Assembly: GCA_026014615.1 (NCBI GenBank)
Contig: JAOZHZ010000004.1
Span: 1 to 64,000 of the forward strand
Reading direction: 5' to 3'
Length of the DNA: 64,000 nt
Source of the DNA: Candidatus Bathyarchaeota archaeon
GTDB taxonomy: Archaea > Thermoproteota > Bathyarchaeia > Bathyarchaeales > Bathycorpusculaceae
Part shown: positions 49,602 through 58,752 of the stretch, in pieces
How positions within the stretch are numbered: the first letter of the stretch is position 1
Layout: each line of letters opens with the position of its first letter
Position numbers and translations under genes: made by a program
Notes under the pieces: model-generated
Told to the model about the DNA's origin: nothing
The model's input: the letters and a program-made list of their open reading frames with translations, nothing else
Database searches by the model: none

Positions 49602-50873
49602 TCAGTTGCCGATTTGTGTCAGTTCAAGTTTGCTGAACAAACAAACCTTGATTTCTGCTCCTTTTGCCAGATTCGTATGGGGCGGAACGATTGTGTATCC
49701 GTTGGACTGCACGATTGTAGTCAACGCACTTGAGCCACCCTTCACGTGTGTAGCCACGAATTTTCCGTCAACCCGCCTTACGTTGACCAGTAGGAACCTG
49801 AACTGGGGTCCCGTCTCCACTGCCTCACCCAGCACTGCGGGTACCCGTGGAACCGCCTCGTCGGGTTTTAGTCCGCTGTAGACGCTGATTAGGGGGGCCA
49901 GAAACAGGTAGAAGCCGCCGATGCAACTGCCGATGTGTCCAGGCAACATGATCACGGGTTTGCCGTCGACTAAGCCGAAACCGGAGATAGCGCCTGGACG
50001 CAACGACACCCCCTGCACGACCACGCCAGGTTCGCCCAAAGCGTTTATGGCGTCTGGAACGAAGTCTTTTACGCCTACGCTGGAGCCGCCTATGGTGACG
50101 ACTATGTCTAAGGTTTGGAGGGCTTGGCGGATTTTCTCTGTAACCTTGTCGAGTGCGTCGGGCATTATACCCAGCAGTTTCGGTTCGGCGCCCAACTCCG
50201 TGACCAAACCCGCAACCACCAGTGCGTAGTTGTTGGCGATGGCAGAGGGGTCGTTTTGGCATTGCTTAAGCAGTTCGTCTCCACCCGAAATAACCGCGAC
50301 CACAGGTTTCTTGTAAACTTCGGCGCGGGTCAGTTTGTTGGATGCCAACAGCCCAATGTCCTGAGGTCTTAGAACTTGTCCTTTGCGGAGAAGTAGGTCA
50401 CCTTTTTTCACGTCGTCACCCAGTGGGATGATGCCCTCACCCGTTTTAATTTCTCTCACAACTTCGACTGTGTTATCGTGGAGGCGGGTTTCTTCAACCT
50501 TCACCGTCGCCGCTGCACCTTTCGGGATTGGGGCGCCGCATGCCACGTAAACCGTTTCCCCACTTTGGAGTTGGAGGGTGGTTGGGTGGTCGGGTGGGAA
50601 CAGTTTGCATACGATTTTGAATGCGGCTGGCTTTGCGGGGGATGCTCCGGGGGTTTCTTTGGTGTTGATGGCGTAGCCGTCTATGAAGGTCTTGTCGTAA
50701 TCGGGAATGTTCAAGTCAGAAAAAACGTCTTGAGCCAAAACCCGCCCAACACACTGTTCTAAGGGGACGGATTCTGTGGTAACCACGTTTGCGCTTACGC
50801 TGGCAAGCAGCTTATCCACGGCCTCTTGCGGGTTTGCCCGTTTGGGTAATCTTCGAATGTCTGGTCTGTTCAT
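49602..50873 (-). CDS. moeA: Molybdopterin molybdenumtransferase MoeA
   Basis: The 423-residue MoeA inserts Mo or W into the dithiolene. It has the motifs NIPDYDKTFIDGYAINTKET (about 58-77), the MPT-binding PVVAVISGGDEL, and the catalytic-domain signature VVTIGGSSVGVKDFVPDAIN with VVVQGVSLRPGAISGFGLVD. The end holds the MoeA domain IV (GGSSALTTIVQSNGYTIVPP). The start is set to ATG 50873 after GGTGGTT. It provides cofactor for FwdB and any formate or aldehyde enzymes elsewhere. Confidence 0.95.
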   Translation of the reverse strand: MNRPDIRRLPKRANPQEAVDKLLASVSANVVTTESVPLEQCVGRVLAQDVFSDLNIPDYDKTFIDGYAINTKETPGASPAKPAAFKIVCKLFPPDHPTTLQLQSGETVYVACGAPIPKGAAATVKVEETRLHDNTVEVVREIKTGEGIIPLGDDVKKGDLLLRKGQVLRPQDIGLLASNKLTRAEVYKKPVVAVISGGDELLKQCQNDPSAIANNYALVVAGLVTELGAEPKLLGIMPDALDKVTEKIRQALQTLDIVVTIGGSSVGVKDFVPDAINALGEPGVVVQGVSLRPGAISGFGLVDGKPVIMLPGHIGSCIGGFYLFLAPLISVYSGLKPDEAVPRVPAVLGEAVETGPQFRFLLVNVRRVDGKFVATHVKGGSSALTTIVQSNGYTIVPPHTNLAKGAEIKVCLFSKLELTQIGN

Positions 50874-50910
50874 CAAGAACCACCGCAACTGAATATTCTA
50901 TATCAGAAGG

Positions 50911-51696
50911 TTAGTATGTTATTCTTTCTGCGCCCGAGTATACGTTCATGCGTTTCCCCCGCACAAACCCAACCAGCCCCATGTTCGCCCGCTTCGCAGA
51001 AGCCACACCCGACGAAAGCACCGCAGCCATCGAAGCCACCAGCGGAATGCCAACTTTGGCAGCCTTGAAAATCATGTCTCCCGGCACTCGCCCCGTGATA
51101 GTCATGAAGCATTCGCCAAGGTCCACCTTGTTTAGTACGGCGGTGCCGATGACTTTGTCTACGGTGTTGTGCCTGCCCACATCCTCGGAGAAAGCCACTA
51201 ACGTGCCATCAGCCTTAAAAATCGCCGAGTCATGCAAGCCGCCTGTTTGCTGAAAGCCTATAGCACATTTATTCATCTCGTTAATGCAGTCAATGATAAC
51301 CTGCGCTTGAACCTTCAGCAGGGACTCGACACGGGGGATGGTTTCTCTGCGCTCATACGGGGACGTACTGGCTTTAATGAGTGGAATGACACGCCAGTGC
51401 ACCCTTGAGTTCTTCATGCGTTCGGCAACGTCTACGTTGGACTTGAGGGTGACTTGGCATTTGAGAGCTTCTTCGTCAACGGTTATCTGGTCGATTTCGT
51501 CAGCTGACCTTAACACATCCTCCGCCAGAAGGTACCCCACCGCCAACTCCTTAAACTGCATGGGGGAGCACCAAATCACAAACGAATAATCATCATCCAC
51601 AGAAATCTGCAGCGGAACTTCGTCAGCCACCAAATCCGAGACCGCATCTGCCTTGCCCGCGCCTAGGTCAAGCCTTACGATTTCAACTTGACGCAT
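50911..51696 (-). CDS. fdhD: FdhD-like protein lacking the usual Cys loop
   Basis: The 261-residue protein is clearly FdhD-like: GGLHDSAIFKADGTLVAFSE, DVGRHNTVDKVIGTAVLNK, TGRVPGDMIFKAAKVGIPLV and NVYSGAERITY. FdhD normally carries a CxxC loop that accepts sulphur and sulphurates the Mo site of formate dehydrogenase. Here that segment reads STSPYERRETIPRVES with no Cys. It could bind bis-MGD without transferring sulphur, or use a different carrier. Its end lies 38 bases from moeA's start. Confidence 0.85.
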   Translation of the reverse strand: MRQVEIVRLDLGAGKADAVSDLVADEVPLQISVDDDYSFVIWCSPMQFKELAVGYLLAEDVLRSADEIDQITVDEEALKCQVTLKSNVDVAERMKNSRVHWRVIPLIKASTSPYERRETIPRVESLLKVQAQVIIDCINEMNKCAIGFQQTGGLHDSAIFKADGTLVAFSEDVGRHNTVDKVIGTAVLNKVDLGECFMTITGRVPGDMIFKAAKVGIPLVASMAAVLSSGVASAKRANMGLVGFVRGKRMNVYSGAERITY

Positions 51697-51764
51697 ACTC
51701 AGTCACACCTACCGTACTTTCCCCCGTTCTAACTAATAAAGAACAAGAAACAAAACAAGCAAAG

Positions 51765-52712
51765 TTATGGACGATAACCCCTGAGCATGCATAACGCTAA
51801 CGCTGCAGCCGTTAAGTCTGCGGTTGTCCCCGGATTCAAGCTGTTTCCTTTTTGGCGAAGTTTCTGGTCCAGTGCCGCGATGGCTGCCTTACCATCGGGG
51901 GTATCGGTGCCACCTAACCGCAAAATTTCTTGTGCGTCAGCGGAGACTTGGCAGGCTTTTTCTTTGCCTGCTTTTCGAGCAATGAAAGTGTCGGGTCGTT
52001 GACTGAGAATCTTAAGGGAACCCTGAAGAACAGCGTCGCCTACGCTTTGGGTTTTTAGTTGCTCCCATAAATAAGGATAAGCTAACTCGAAGGTTATAGC
52101 GAAGTTGGTTACCCACTCATAACTCACATCGTCATAGCCTTTACCAAGTTTGAGGACATCAAAAAGGGACACTTTTTCGTTGAGCAGTCGCTGTTTGGAC
52201 GCGGAGTCCTTCACGTCCAGTTCGGGGGCTTCGTTTAAGCCACTGGGCTGAGCAATGTCGATGGCTTCGTACAGGCAAACCGCATCCGTAGAGGTAGTGG
52301 ATTCAGCCGTTAGCTTCAGGTTTGCCCGTAACTTTTGAACGTCAAATTCGCCCTTCTCGTTGTGAGACGTCATGCCTGCCGCAGATGCCAACGGAACAAA
52401 CAACATAACCGGTCCCAGCAAGGTGTTGCCGCCCCTCTGCCACCCCGCAATATCCGCCACACAAGTTTTAATCAGCTCGCCTACGCCGACTTGGCTGATT
52501 TCCAGTTTACCCTCAAAAACCGCTACACCCCGCTTTGCTGCTTCTTCAAAAGCCGCCTGCGCTGCAACCGCTGAGGCAAGGAAGTGCTCTATGCGGGTGC
52601 CTTCGAAGCCGGTGGTGGGGGTTACGTTGCCGGGTTTGTTGGAGGTGACTTCAAAGAGGATGGCGGTTTGGAGACATTTGGAGACGTGTTTGGCTTTGTC
52701 AAATGGGGGCAT
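51765..52712 (-). CDS. CitG/MdcB-type triphosphoribosyl-dephospho-CoA synthase family protein
   Basis: A 315-residue protein of the CitG/MdcB family. It has LFEVTSNKPGNVTPTTGFEG (about 21-40), the GGNTLLGPVMLFVPLASAAG active-site segment and the end NSLNPGTTADLTAAALALCM. In bacteria it makes the prosthetic group of citrate lyase, but no lyase gene is present; archaeal homologues have no settled role. The start ATG 52712 follows AGGTG; ATG 52742 is an alternative. It is divergent from the nucleotidyltransferase at 52821. Confidence 0.8.
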   Translation of the reverse strand: MPPFDKAKHVSKCLQTAILFEVTSNKPGNVTPTTGFEGTRIEHFLASAVAAQAAFEEAAKRGVAVFEGKLEISQVGVGELIKTCVADIAGWQRGGNTLLGPVMLFVPLASAAGMTSHNEKGEFDVQKLRANLKLTAESTTSTDAVCLYEAIDIAQPSGLNEAPELDVKDSASKQRLLNEKVSLFDVLKLGKGYDDVSYEWVTNFAITFELAYPYLWEQLKTQSVGDAVLQGSLKILSQRPDTFIARKAGKEKACQVSADAQEILRLGGTDTPDGKAAIAALDQKLRQKGNSLNPGTTADLTAAALALCMLRGYRP

Positions 52713-52820
52713 GTGTGGGGCACCTGAAAGGGTAGGGTTCAAAAAAGGTTTATTAAACGTTATGCAAGTCGGTTCCAGCAGTCAAGTAGGCTACGTTAGA
52801 AGTTTGAAGGAGAAGTTTTG

Positions 52821-53840
52821 ATGCGTGCGCGTGAAGGTGACTTAATCCGAACAGGCGACAACGTCATATTTGACGTTAAAGGTTTAGTGCATCCGCCCAA
52901 CAAGGTTATAGCGTTTCCACGGTACTTACCCAGTGCGGAAGGCAACCGCGGCAGCCCCGGAGCACTATACACGAAAGTCTACAACCTCGCCGAACGCTAC
53001 AAATACTTGCAGGAGAAAACGCCGCAGTTGCTGGTTGATGACCCTGTTTTCGGCGAAAAACTCTGCGAAGTTCCTGTGGAAGCCATCACAAAACACTACA
53101 ACCCCATCGAGGCTCTTGAGCAGCTGCGTCACATCAGCCGACTGGCACCACTACAGCAGAAAGCCGTGATGTTGGCGGAGGAGCTTCATGCAGCGGCGGG
53201 GATTCCGTGGAGCAGCATAGGCGTTTCAGGTTCGGTCATGGCGGGAATGTTCACGTTGCAAAGCGATATTGACCCCCTCGTGTACGGCGCAGAAAACTCG
53301 CGCAGAGCGTACGAGACGATGGAGGTTTTGCAGAAAACGGAGGCATCACGCTTCAAAGTCTACACGCGCTCGGAGTTGCAGGCTTTGTTCGATTTTCGTT
53401 CGAAAGACACCGTCATGAGCTTCGAAGATTTTGAGCGGGTCGAAACACGCAAAGCCTTCCAAGGCATGTATGAGGGAACGGACTATTTTGTGCGTTTCGT
53501 GAAAGACTGGTCTGAAGTGGATGAGCGGTATGGGGATGTCTGCTACGAGAACGCGGGTTACGCTAAAATCTCTGCCGTGGTGGCGGATGACGCGGAGGAT
53601 TTATTCACGCCCTGCAGCTACGAACTTGAAAACACAAAAGTGCTGGAAGGTCCCCAGCTTGCGCCCATCACGGAGATTGCTTCTTTCCGTGGCAGGTTCT
53701 GCAAACAAGCCAAACGCGGCGAAGCCGTGGTTGTGCAGGGCAAAGTGGAACGCGTCACCGACAAACGCACAAACAGCCAACACTACCGCATCATAATCGG
53801 CAACAAACCCGCCGACTACCTTACACTATCAAAGAGTTAA
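52821..53840 (+). CDS. Archaeal nucleotidyltransferase, paralogue 1
   Basis: The 339-residue protein has a central polymerase-beta-type domain: GVSGSVMAGMFTLQSDIDPL (about 128-147) carries the GS...D-I-D metal motif. An N-terminal strand-rich domain (DLIRTGDNVIFDVKGLVHPP) and a C-terminal OB-like module (GEAVVVQGKVERVTDKRTNS) flank it. The same layout occurs in the proteins at 56364 and 57440. The substrate is unknown; RNA-end or small-molecule nucleotidylation are possible. ATG 52821 follows AAGGAGAAG. Confidence 0.75.
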   Translation: MRAREGDLIRTGDNVIFDVKGLVHPPNKVIAFPRYLPSAEGNRGSPGALYTKVYNLAERYKYLQEKTPQLLVDDPVFGEKLCEVPVEAITKHYNPIEALEQLRHISRLAPLQQKAVMLAEELHAAAGIPWSSIGVSGSVMAGMFTLQSDIDPLVYGAENSRRAYETMEVLQKTEASRFKVYTRSELQALFDFRSKDTVMSFEDFERVETRKAFQGMYEGTDYFVRFVKDWSEVDERYGDVCYENAGYAKISAVVADDAEDLFTPCSYELENTKVLEGPQLAPITEIASFRGRFCKQAKRGEAVVVQGKVERVTDKRTNSQHYRIIIGNKPADYLTLSKS

Positions 53841-53886
53841 AGCAAAAACAACTTCAACGTTTTATAAAAAAAGGAAAAGAAAGTTG

Positions 53887-55029
53887 CTATTTTTTCTTCT
53901 TCTTTATTATAACTACAGAAGTGATTGCAACCCCTATTGCTGCCAACACAACGATTAAAGCAAAACCTGAATCAATTGTCGATGAAGCGAGTTCTGCAGG
54001 TGAAGATGTGAAATCAGCAGCTTCAGGTGAGGGCGTAGCGTCAATGCTTGAATTGTCCGCATAGTCAATACCGCCGTAGGCTATGTTGCTGTAGGATATG
54101 ATTTCGCCAGTATTAGCCCATACAAAAGCTGTAATGCCATGTACACTTCCGGGGTAAGTCTGGTTTAGAGGCATCCGAATATCCCAGTAAGGCCTAAGTT
54201 CAGAGTCCACAAAAGTAGTAGCTAACTCAGCGGTAATGTAGTCTTCTGTTACGTTAAAATCGCGTACCACGGACTGATCTGGCATCAAATAAGAGTAAGT
54301 AGAAAGGTTCTTGAGGGCTATATTGATTACTTGCTCTTTTGAAATGTTTACCGAAGTATCACCAATAGTGTAGACATCGCGGGTATCGCGGAAAGAGTCG
54401 AAAATACCATTGTCCTGAAAGCCGATCTGCAATGTAGTATAGTCTGCCCCGTTTACTGTATATGTCCACTCGAACCTTGTTAGCGCCTCGCCACTAAAAT
54501 TATTGTTAGCTATGACAAGCTTGATGTTATCTATGGTTGTTGTTGTGTTTTTGGTTATGTCAACATTGTTTAGCATGGCTATGAGGTTAGTTGAATCTTT
54601 CTTGCTGTAGGTTTGGTAATTTGTAAGGAAGCTTTTTGCCGCATCAAGTGGATCAGTGTACGGTTTATCGCTAATAACGGACCCATTTATTGCATATATG
54701 TGGCAGTATTTGACGACACTGTTCTCAACCTTGCAGATAACATCAACTGTGCTTTCGTCTGAACTTAGAGTATATTTCACCGTTTCCACTACTCGGTTAT
54801 TTGATAGGCTAGTTGCTCCAGCAACTGTTGAGCCATCAAGTATTGAATAGCTTACGAAGGTTATATCATATTTTGATAAGCTCAATGGAAGGGCATTTTC
54901 TATGAAAGCTAAGACTTGGTCCTTAGCGGTAGTTTGATCTGCATACGCAGTAGGCAAAACGCATAGGGAAGAAGCCGCAAAAAGTACAATAACTATAGGC
55001 ATACAAAGTTTTGTTAATTGTTTTTTCAT
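53887..55029 (-). CDS. Secreted, membrane-anchored protein, same family as 6428-7345
   Basis: A 380-residue protein with a signal peptide (PIVIVLFAASSLCVLPTAYA), an extracellular region of about 300 residues, a Ser/Thr-rich linker and a C-terminal anchor (FALIVVLAAIGVAITSVVII) with KKKKK. The segment AAKSFLTNYQTYSKKDSTNL and RFEWTYTVNGADYTTLQIGF match the protein at 6428. It follows the secreted protein at 55042 by 12 bases and has a clear ribosome site (AGGAGG). Function unknown; likely a cell-envelope component. Confidence 0.65.
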   Translation of the reverse strand: MKKQLTKLCMPIVIVLFAASSLCVLPTAYADQTTAKDQVLAFIENALPLSLSKYDITFVSYSILDGSTVAGATSLSNNRVVETVKYTLSSDESTVDVICKVENSVVKYCHIYAINGSVISDKPYTDPLDAAKSFLTNYQTYSKKDSTNLIAMLNNVDITKNTTTTIDNIKLVIANNNFSGEALTRFEWTYTVNGADYTTLQIGFQDNGIFDSFRDTRDVYTIGDTSVNISKEQVINIALKNLSTYSYLMPDQSVVRDFNVTEDYITAELATTFVDSELRPYWDIRMPLNQTYPGSVHGITAFVWANTGEIISYSNIAYGGIDYADNSSIDATPSPEAADFTSSPAELASSTIDSGFALIVVLAAIGVAITSVVIIKKKKK

Positions 55030-55041
55030 TTCACTTTCCTC

Positions 55042-55881
55042 CTAAGGTAGATACAAATTCTCATTTCCCCATATTATCAGCCAACCATGTAGATCAGTAT
55101 ATTCAAAATCGTCACCATAAATGTCATCACATAGACTGTCCAATGCTTGTATTACTGTGTTACTATTGCACGCGTAGTACCAGAAACTGCCTGCAACGTT
55201 AGCATAATTAAAGTTGGCATCTATTGCGTAATCATATTGAGGCGATCCGCCACTTTGTTGTGGGTAAGGAGAACCAGGCACGTCATTATTCCAGCCTAAG
55301 AAAACTTGGCTTCCAGCATCATCGTACTGGTACATGTATTGGTTATGTGTCCAGCAGTAAGGCATCCCATAAGGACCATACGCATCACTGGGGATAGTAC
55401 CTGTTGTATAGTTAAGTGTGCTCTCGCAGTGCCATATAAACGTAACAACGTTTTCAGTAGATGTATTATCCAAAATTTCCTCATCATCTCTGACATGATT
55501 TGTATCATTATCCAAAAGTGACAGATGATTAACATTTCTCGGTATGTCGTCATAGTACGGGTAACCTCTATGACCCTTTGAAAACACCACTGCTTGGTCA
55601 CAATCACTCTGTAGGGTCGAAAGAATGCTGCAGTAACTACCAACGGTACAGGATTCACCATAACTATGGTAAGTATCATCTGGATACTTGTCTTCCAATA
55701 GGCCAGTTATGTATTCGGCGACATCTTCAGATAAGGCAAGTTCTTCATGACTGTCTACAGTAGATTGGTAGTTGTTTGGCAGAAAATTGGCTGCGCCGAC
55801 AACTGCGGAGGCAAAATTTGCTGAAGGCACCAAGATAGTTACGACTAAAAGCAAGCTTACTAAAACGCTCAATTTTTTCAT
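55042..55881 (-). CDS. Secreted protein with possible His-Cys peptidase motif
   Basis: The 279-residue protein has a signal peptide (LLLVVTILVPSANFASAVVG). Downstream it reads AVVFSKGHRGYPYYDDIPRN and, about 50 residues later, NVVTFIWHCESTLNYTTGT. The order of His-Gly-like region, then Cys at the end of a hydrophobic strand, recalls the clan CD caspase/gingipain dyad, but the match is weak. It is rich in Tyr, Asp and Asn and contains several Cys. The start ATG 55881 follows GGAGGT. It is co-transcribed with the gene at 53887. Confidence 0.5.
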   Translation of the reverse strand: MKKLSVLVSLLLVVTILVPSANFASAVVGAANFLPNNYQSTVDSHEELALSEDVAEYITGLLEDKYPDDTYHSYGESCTVGSYCSILSTLQSDCDQAVVFSKGHRGYPYYDDIPRNVNHLSLLDNDTNHVRDDEEILDNTSTENVVTFIWHCESTLNYTTGTIPSDAYGPYGMPYCWTHNQYMYQYDDAGSQVFLGWNNDVPGSPYPQQSGGSPQYDYAIDANFNYANVAGSFWYYACNSNTVIQALDSLCDDIYGDDFEYTDLHGWLIIWGNENLYLP

Positions 55882-56363
55882 GATTCCATAACCTCCTAAA
55901 ACCCATTCATCGTTTATCGTATTTAACAACTCTCAATACAACCAAATGAAGTTTATAAAAAAAGCACGAAAAATCACCAAATTTATGTTAAAAAACTAGC
56001 TTACGAAGACCTACATACTTGAACCTCCGAGCTTTTTTTAAGGTTTAGGCTATAATCTGCAACGGTTATTTGAAAATAAAACCCTAAATGCCACAGAATT
56101 CACAGATAGACACAGAAACACACAAAATTAAATCAATTAACCCATATAGTCATAGCCAACCTACTATTTCACCTCTAAATGCCTTTAAGTCCAGTTTTGT
56201 CTTTGAACCCACTGTTAAGCGTTCAACGAGTTGCACAGTCCATTATTATACCAGGTTATGTAACCGTTCAATGTAGCCTGAGCAATAGGGGAATCATGCA
56301 GTTGCTTCTTCCAGTTACACCGTAAACAATCGCTAGCACGGATAACTCTCCGCATAATCGCAC
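55882..56363. other. Intergenic region with a promoter and a transposase relic
   Basis: A TATA-like TTTTTATAAAC (minus strand, about 55951-55961) can drive the secreted pair. A transposase-like fragment lies at 56215-56340 (separate entry). I see no intact gene in the remainder. Confidence 0.45.
56215..56340 (-). pseudogene. Possible relic of a DDE transposase C-terminus
   Basis: The minus strand reads WKKQLHDSPIAQATLNGYI, then TWYNNGLCNSLNA before TAA 56215-56217. The 'Y..WYNN...nSL' pattern is common at the end of IS3/IS481-type transposases (YI.WYN..R.HSAL). No inverted repeats or upstream part are visible, so this is a weak, degraded relic if real. Confidence 0.3.
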
Positions 56364-57452
56364 TTAGAATTTCAGGTCTGCAACTTTTAGCGTCTGCTCA
56401 TAGTACCGTGGGCAGTAGGTTAGGGTTATCTGGTAGAAGCTGCCATCGGGAGATTTGACTTCTTCTAAGGTGCCTTCGATGATGACTGTTTCGTCTTTGC
56501 GGGCTTGCAGGCGGAACTCTTCCATGTAAGAAACAACCCGAACAGCCTCCAACCCCTTCTTAGAGCCCTTCAACACTTCAAGGGGCTGTATGCCGTAAAC
56601 CGACGGAATGTAGGGCGCATCCTCATCCTCGACTATGCGGGCTTTGATTTTGACCCATGATTTGTGGATGATTGTGGTGTCGGAGTTGTATTCGCTGTTG
56701 ATTTCGGTCCAGTCTTTGACGGGTTCAAACTCGGCTTTTATGGTTCGTCTGGTTGCGCGGTTATCGTATAGACCGTAGATGAGTTTGCGTTTCTGGTGCC
56801 ACATGAACTCTTTTACGGTGAAACGTTTAAACCGCCACCTTTTGCCTTCCATAGCAGCAGGGGTAGCGAATTCGTTTCGGAAACCCGAAAGCCCGTCACT
56901 ATAGAGGTCGCCGAGGACTTCACGCATTTTGGCAAGTTCTTTCCTGCCGTAAACCAGCAAATCAATGTCCGAGTAATCGGGATGATGGAAACCATGCAGC
57001 ATGGAGCCGAAAACGCCGAAATTCTCCGTTTGCAAGCCAGAATACTTCAGGGAGGTATCCAGCACACGCAAAGTCGCTGCGACAAGAGAATCTGAGGGTT
57101 CAGCGGAGACCAACATTTTCAGCCGTTTTTGTGGTTGTCGGGCTTCTTTGATTTCGGATTTTTTGATGCCGACCACTTTGACGCCCAGCATCTTGTGCGG
57201 GAGGGTGTATTGAGGGTAGTTATTGAAAACGAATTTCCAGCCTTCGTCATCGTAGAATTTGTAGAAGACTTTGCCGCCGGTGCCTCCGTTGCGTAGGGCC
57301 CGGGGGTCTTTGGATTGGAAGATGTCTGCAGAGGCGTATTCGGCGTCGCATATGTAGGCGCCTCGGGGGTGGCTGTAGCCAAACACACGAAAGATTATGC
57401 CCTCTTTGGTGAGGATGCTGTCTCGGTCACGCAGTTTCTTTACAGTGGCCAT
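56364..57452 (-). CDS. Archaeal nucleotidyltransferase, paralogue 2
   Basis: The 362-residue protein has the pol-beta motif [20 protein letters not shown] (about 147-166) with the two metal Asp residues. The N-terminal module reads [20 protein letters not shown], and the C-terminal OB-like module [20 protein letters not shown]. Layout matches paralogues 1 and 3. The start ATG 57452 overlaps the end of paralogue 3 by 13 bases, so both are in one operon. A C-terminal PRYYEQTL resembles a ligand-binding strand. The substrate is unknown. Confidence 0.75.
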   Translation of the reverse strand: MATVKKLRDRDSILTKEGIIFRVFGYSHPRGAYICDAEYASADIFQSKDPRALRNGGTGGKVFYKFYDDEGWKFVFNNYPQYTLPHKMLGVKVVGIKKSEIKEARQPQKRLKMLVSAEPSDSLVAATLRVLDTSLKYSGLQTENFGVFGSMLHGFHHPDYSDIDLLVYGRKELAKMREVLGDLYSDGLSGFRNEFATPAAMEGKRWRFKRFTVKEFMWHQKRKLIYGLYDNRATRRTIKAEFEPVKDWTEINSEYNSDTTIIHKSWVKIKARIVEDEDAPYIPSVYGIQPLEVLKGSKKGLEAVRVVSYMEEFRLQARKDETVIIEGTLEEVKSPDGSFYQITLTYCPRYYEQTLKVADLKF

Positions 57453-58522
57453 ATCTGTTCGTCCTCAGTAGTTGCGGTTCCCACGACAACCTGATGGTAC
57501 GCCGCGCCTGTCTTGACGGATTCAACGCGCTCCAGCATGCCAGCTGCTTTGACTTTGTCGCCGCTGCGGGCTACGTTACGGTAGCAGCCGATGTTGCTGA
57601 GAATGCGGTCGGGAAGCTGCTCATCGGAAAGCTTGGACTTCTCGTCTGCGGGCTCAAAATTTTTTATCTTGTAGACGGCGGGTCGGAAAATCGCCTCTGT
57701 ATCATCACTTATGACACATTGAAACTTAACGGGCGCGATGGGTACGAAGCGGTATTCACCGTACTTCTCCGTTACCTCTGCAGGCAGCTTGGCGGCAGTG
57801 AACATCCAAAGTTTATCCTTATACTTACCCTTGAACTTGCGGGCACGGTCCAACTTATTACCAAAAATGTACCGCAAAGTGCCTGCTTCCACGAGGCGTT
57901 CGATGGTTTCTTCCACTACACGAAAGTTGCCCGACCCATAAACGACGAAGTCTATGTCGCTTTCTTCGCTGTGCATATCCAGTGCGATGGAACCGTGCAT
58001 GCCGAAGTGGCTGAGTTTCACGCCTGACTCCTTGCTCAACATGGTAATGAGTTCGACTGCTAAGGCTTGAATGTTGTCGTGGCTGGGTAAGGCAAGGATT
58101 CTTTGCAGGCAGTCTTTGGGAACAAACACCTTGTCAATGTGGTCGATGGGTGCTGTGATGAGTTCTTTGTTTCGGAAGGGACAGAAGTAAAGGAAGTCAG
58201 GGAAGTTTTTGCGGAAGGTTTCGATAAAAATTTGGTAGTTTTTGGCGGTGTAGAGTTTTTCTGCGCGAAACAGTTTCTTGCCGCCGAATTGCCATGTGCG
58301 TTCCAGCATCTCCACGTTAAAGAGTTCTTGGTACTCTGCGGGGATGTATTTGAGGAACGCAAAAACGCGTGTTTGGGGATGCTCGTAGCCGAGCGTGTTC
58401 ATGATGAAGCCTTCTTTGGTTACGAAGGTGTCTCCGTCTCTGGGAATCCAATTTGCTGTGGAAGCCGTTTTGATGCACCGCGTTAAGAAAACAGGGCTAG
58501 GATTAAAAAAGCTATTGTACAT
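57440..58522 (-). CDS. Archaeal nucleotidyltransferase, paralogue 3
   Basis: The 360-residue protein has [20 protein letters not shown] (about 178-197), the GS...DID metal motif of pol-beta-type nucleotidyltransferases. The N-terminal domain opens [20 protein letters not shown], like [12 protein letters not shown] of paralogue 2. The C-terminal module is [20 protein letters not shown]. The N-terminal 25 residues before RDGD are not conserved; no better start codon is seen. The three copies span 5.7 kb and point to a lineage expansion. Confidence 0.75.
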   Translation of the reverse strand: MYNSFFNPSPVFLTRCIKTASTANWIPRDGDTFVTKEGFIMNTLGYEHPQTRVFAFLKYIPAEYQELFNVEMLERTWQFGGKKLFRAEKLYTAKNYQIFIETFRKNFPDFLYFCPFRNKELITAPIDHIDKVFVPKDCLQRILALPSHDNIQALAVELITMLSKESGVKLSHFGMHGSIALDMHSEESDIDFVVYGSGNFRVVEETIERLVEAGTLRYIFGNKLDRARKFKGKYKDKLWMFTAAKLPAEVTEKYGEYRFVPIAPVKFQCVISDDTEAIFRPAVYKIKNFEPADEKSKLSDEQLPDRILSNIGCYRNVARSGDKVKAAGMLERVESVKTGAAYHQVVVGTATTEDEQIWPL

Positions 58523-58697
58523 TCGTTGCGGTGTTTTTTGGATGTGTATGTTGCAGGGGAATTGTTTTTGGGTGTTTTGGAATTGTGGTTTTCTGTTTAT
58601 TTAGGTTTGTTTGGGAGGGGTGTGTTGGTGTGGGTGGTGGTTGTTTGCGGTTTTCCAACATCAATTAAACCGCAATTTAATCAAAGTTAAACCAAAG

Positions 58698-58726
58698 TTT
58701 ATATACGTGGTTGGATAAACCAACCA
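58698..58726 (+). promoter_or_regulatory. TATA box and inverted-repeat operator before btuF
   Basis: TTTATATA (58698-58705) is followed by a perfect 7-base inverted repeat TGGTTGG-ATAAA-CCAACCA (58708-58726), close to where transcription would start. The placement downstream of TATA is typical of an archaeal repressor site. The regulator is unknown; it differs from the repeat before the first btuF. Confidence 0.6.
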
Positions 58727-58752
58727 GTTACTAACATGCTGGAGAACACCAC

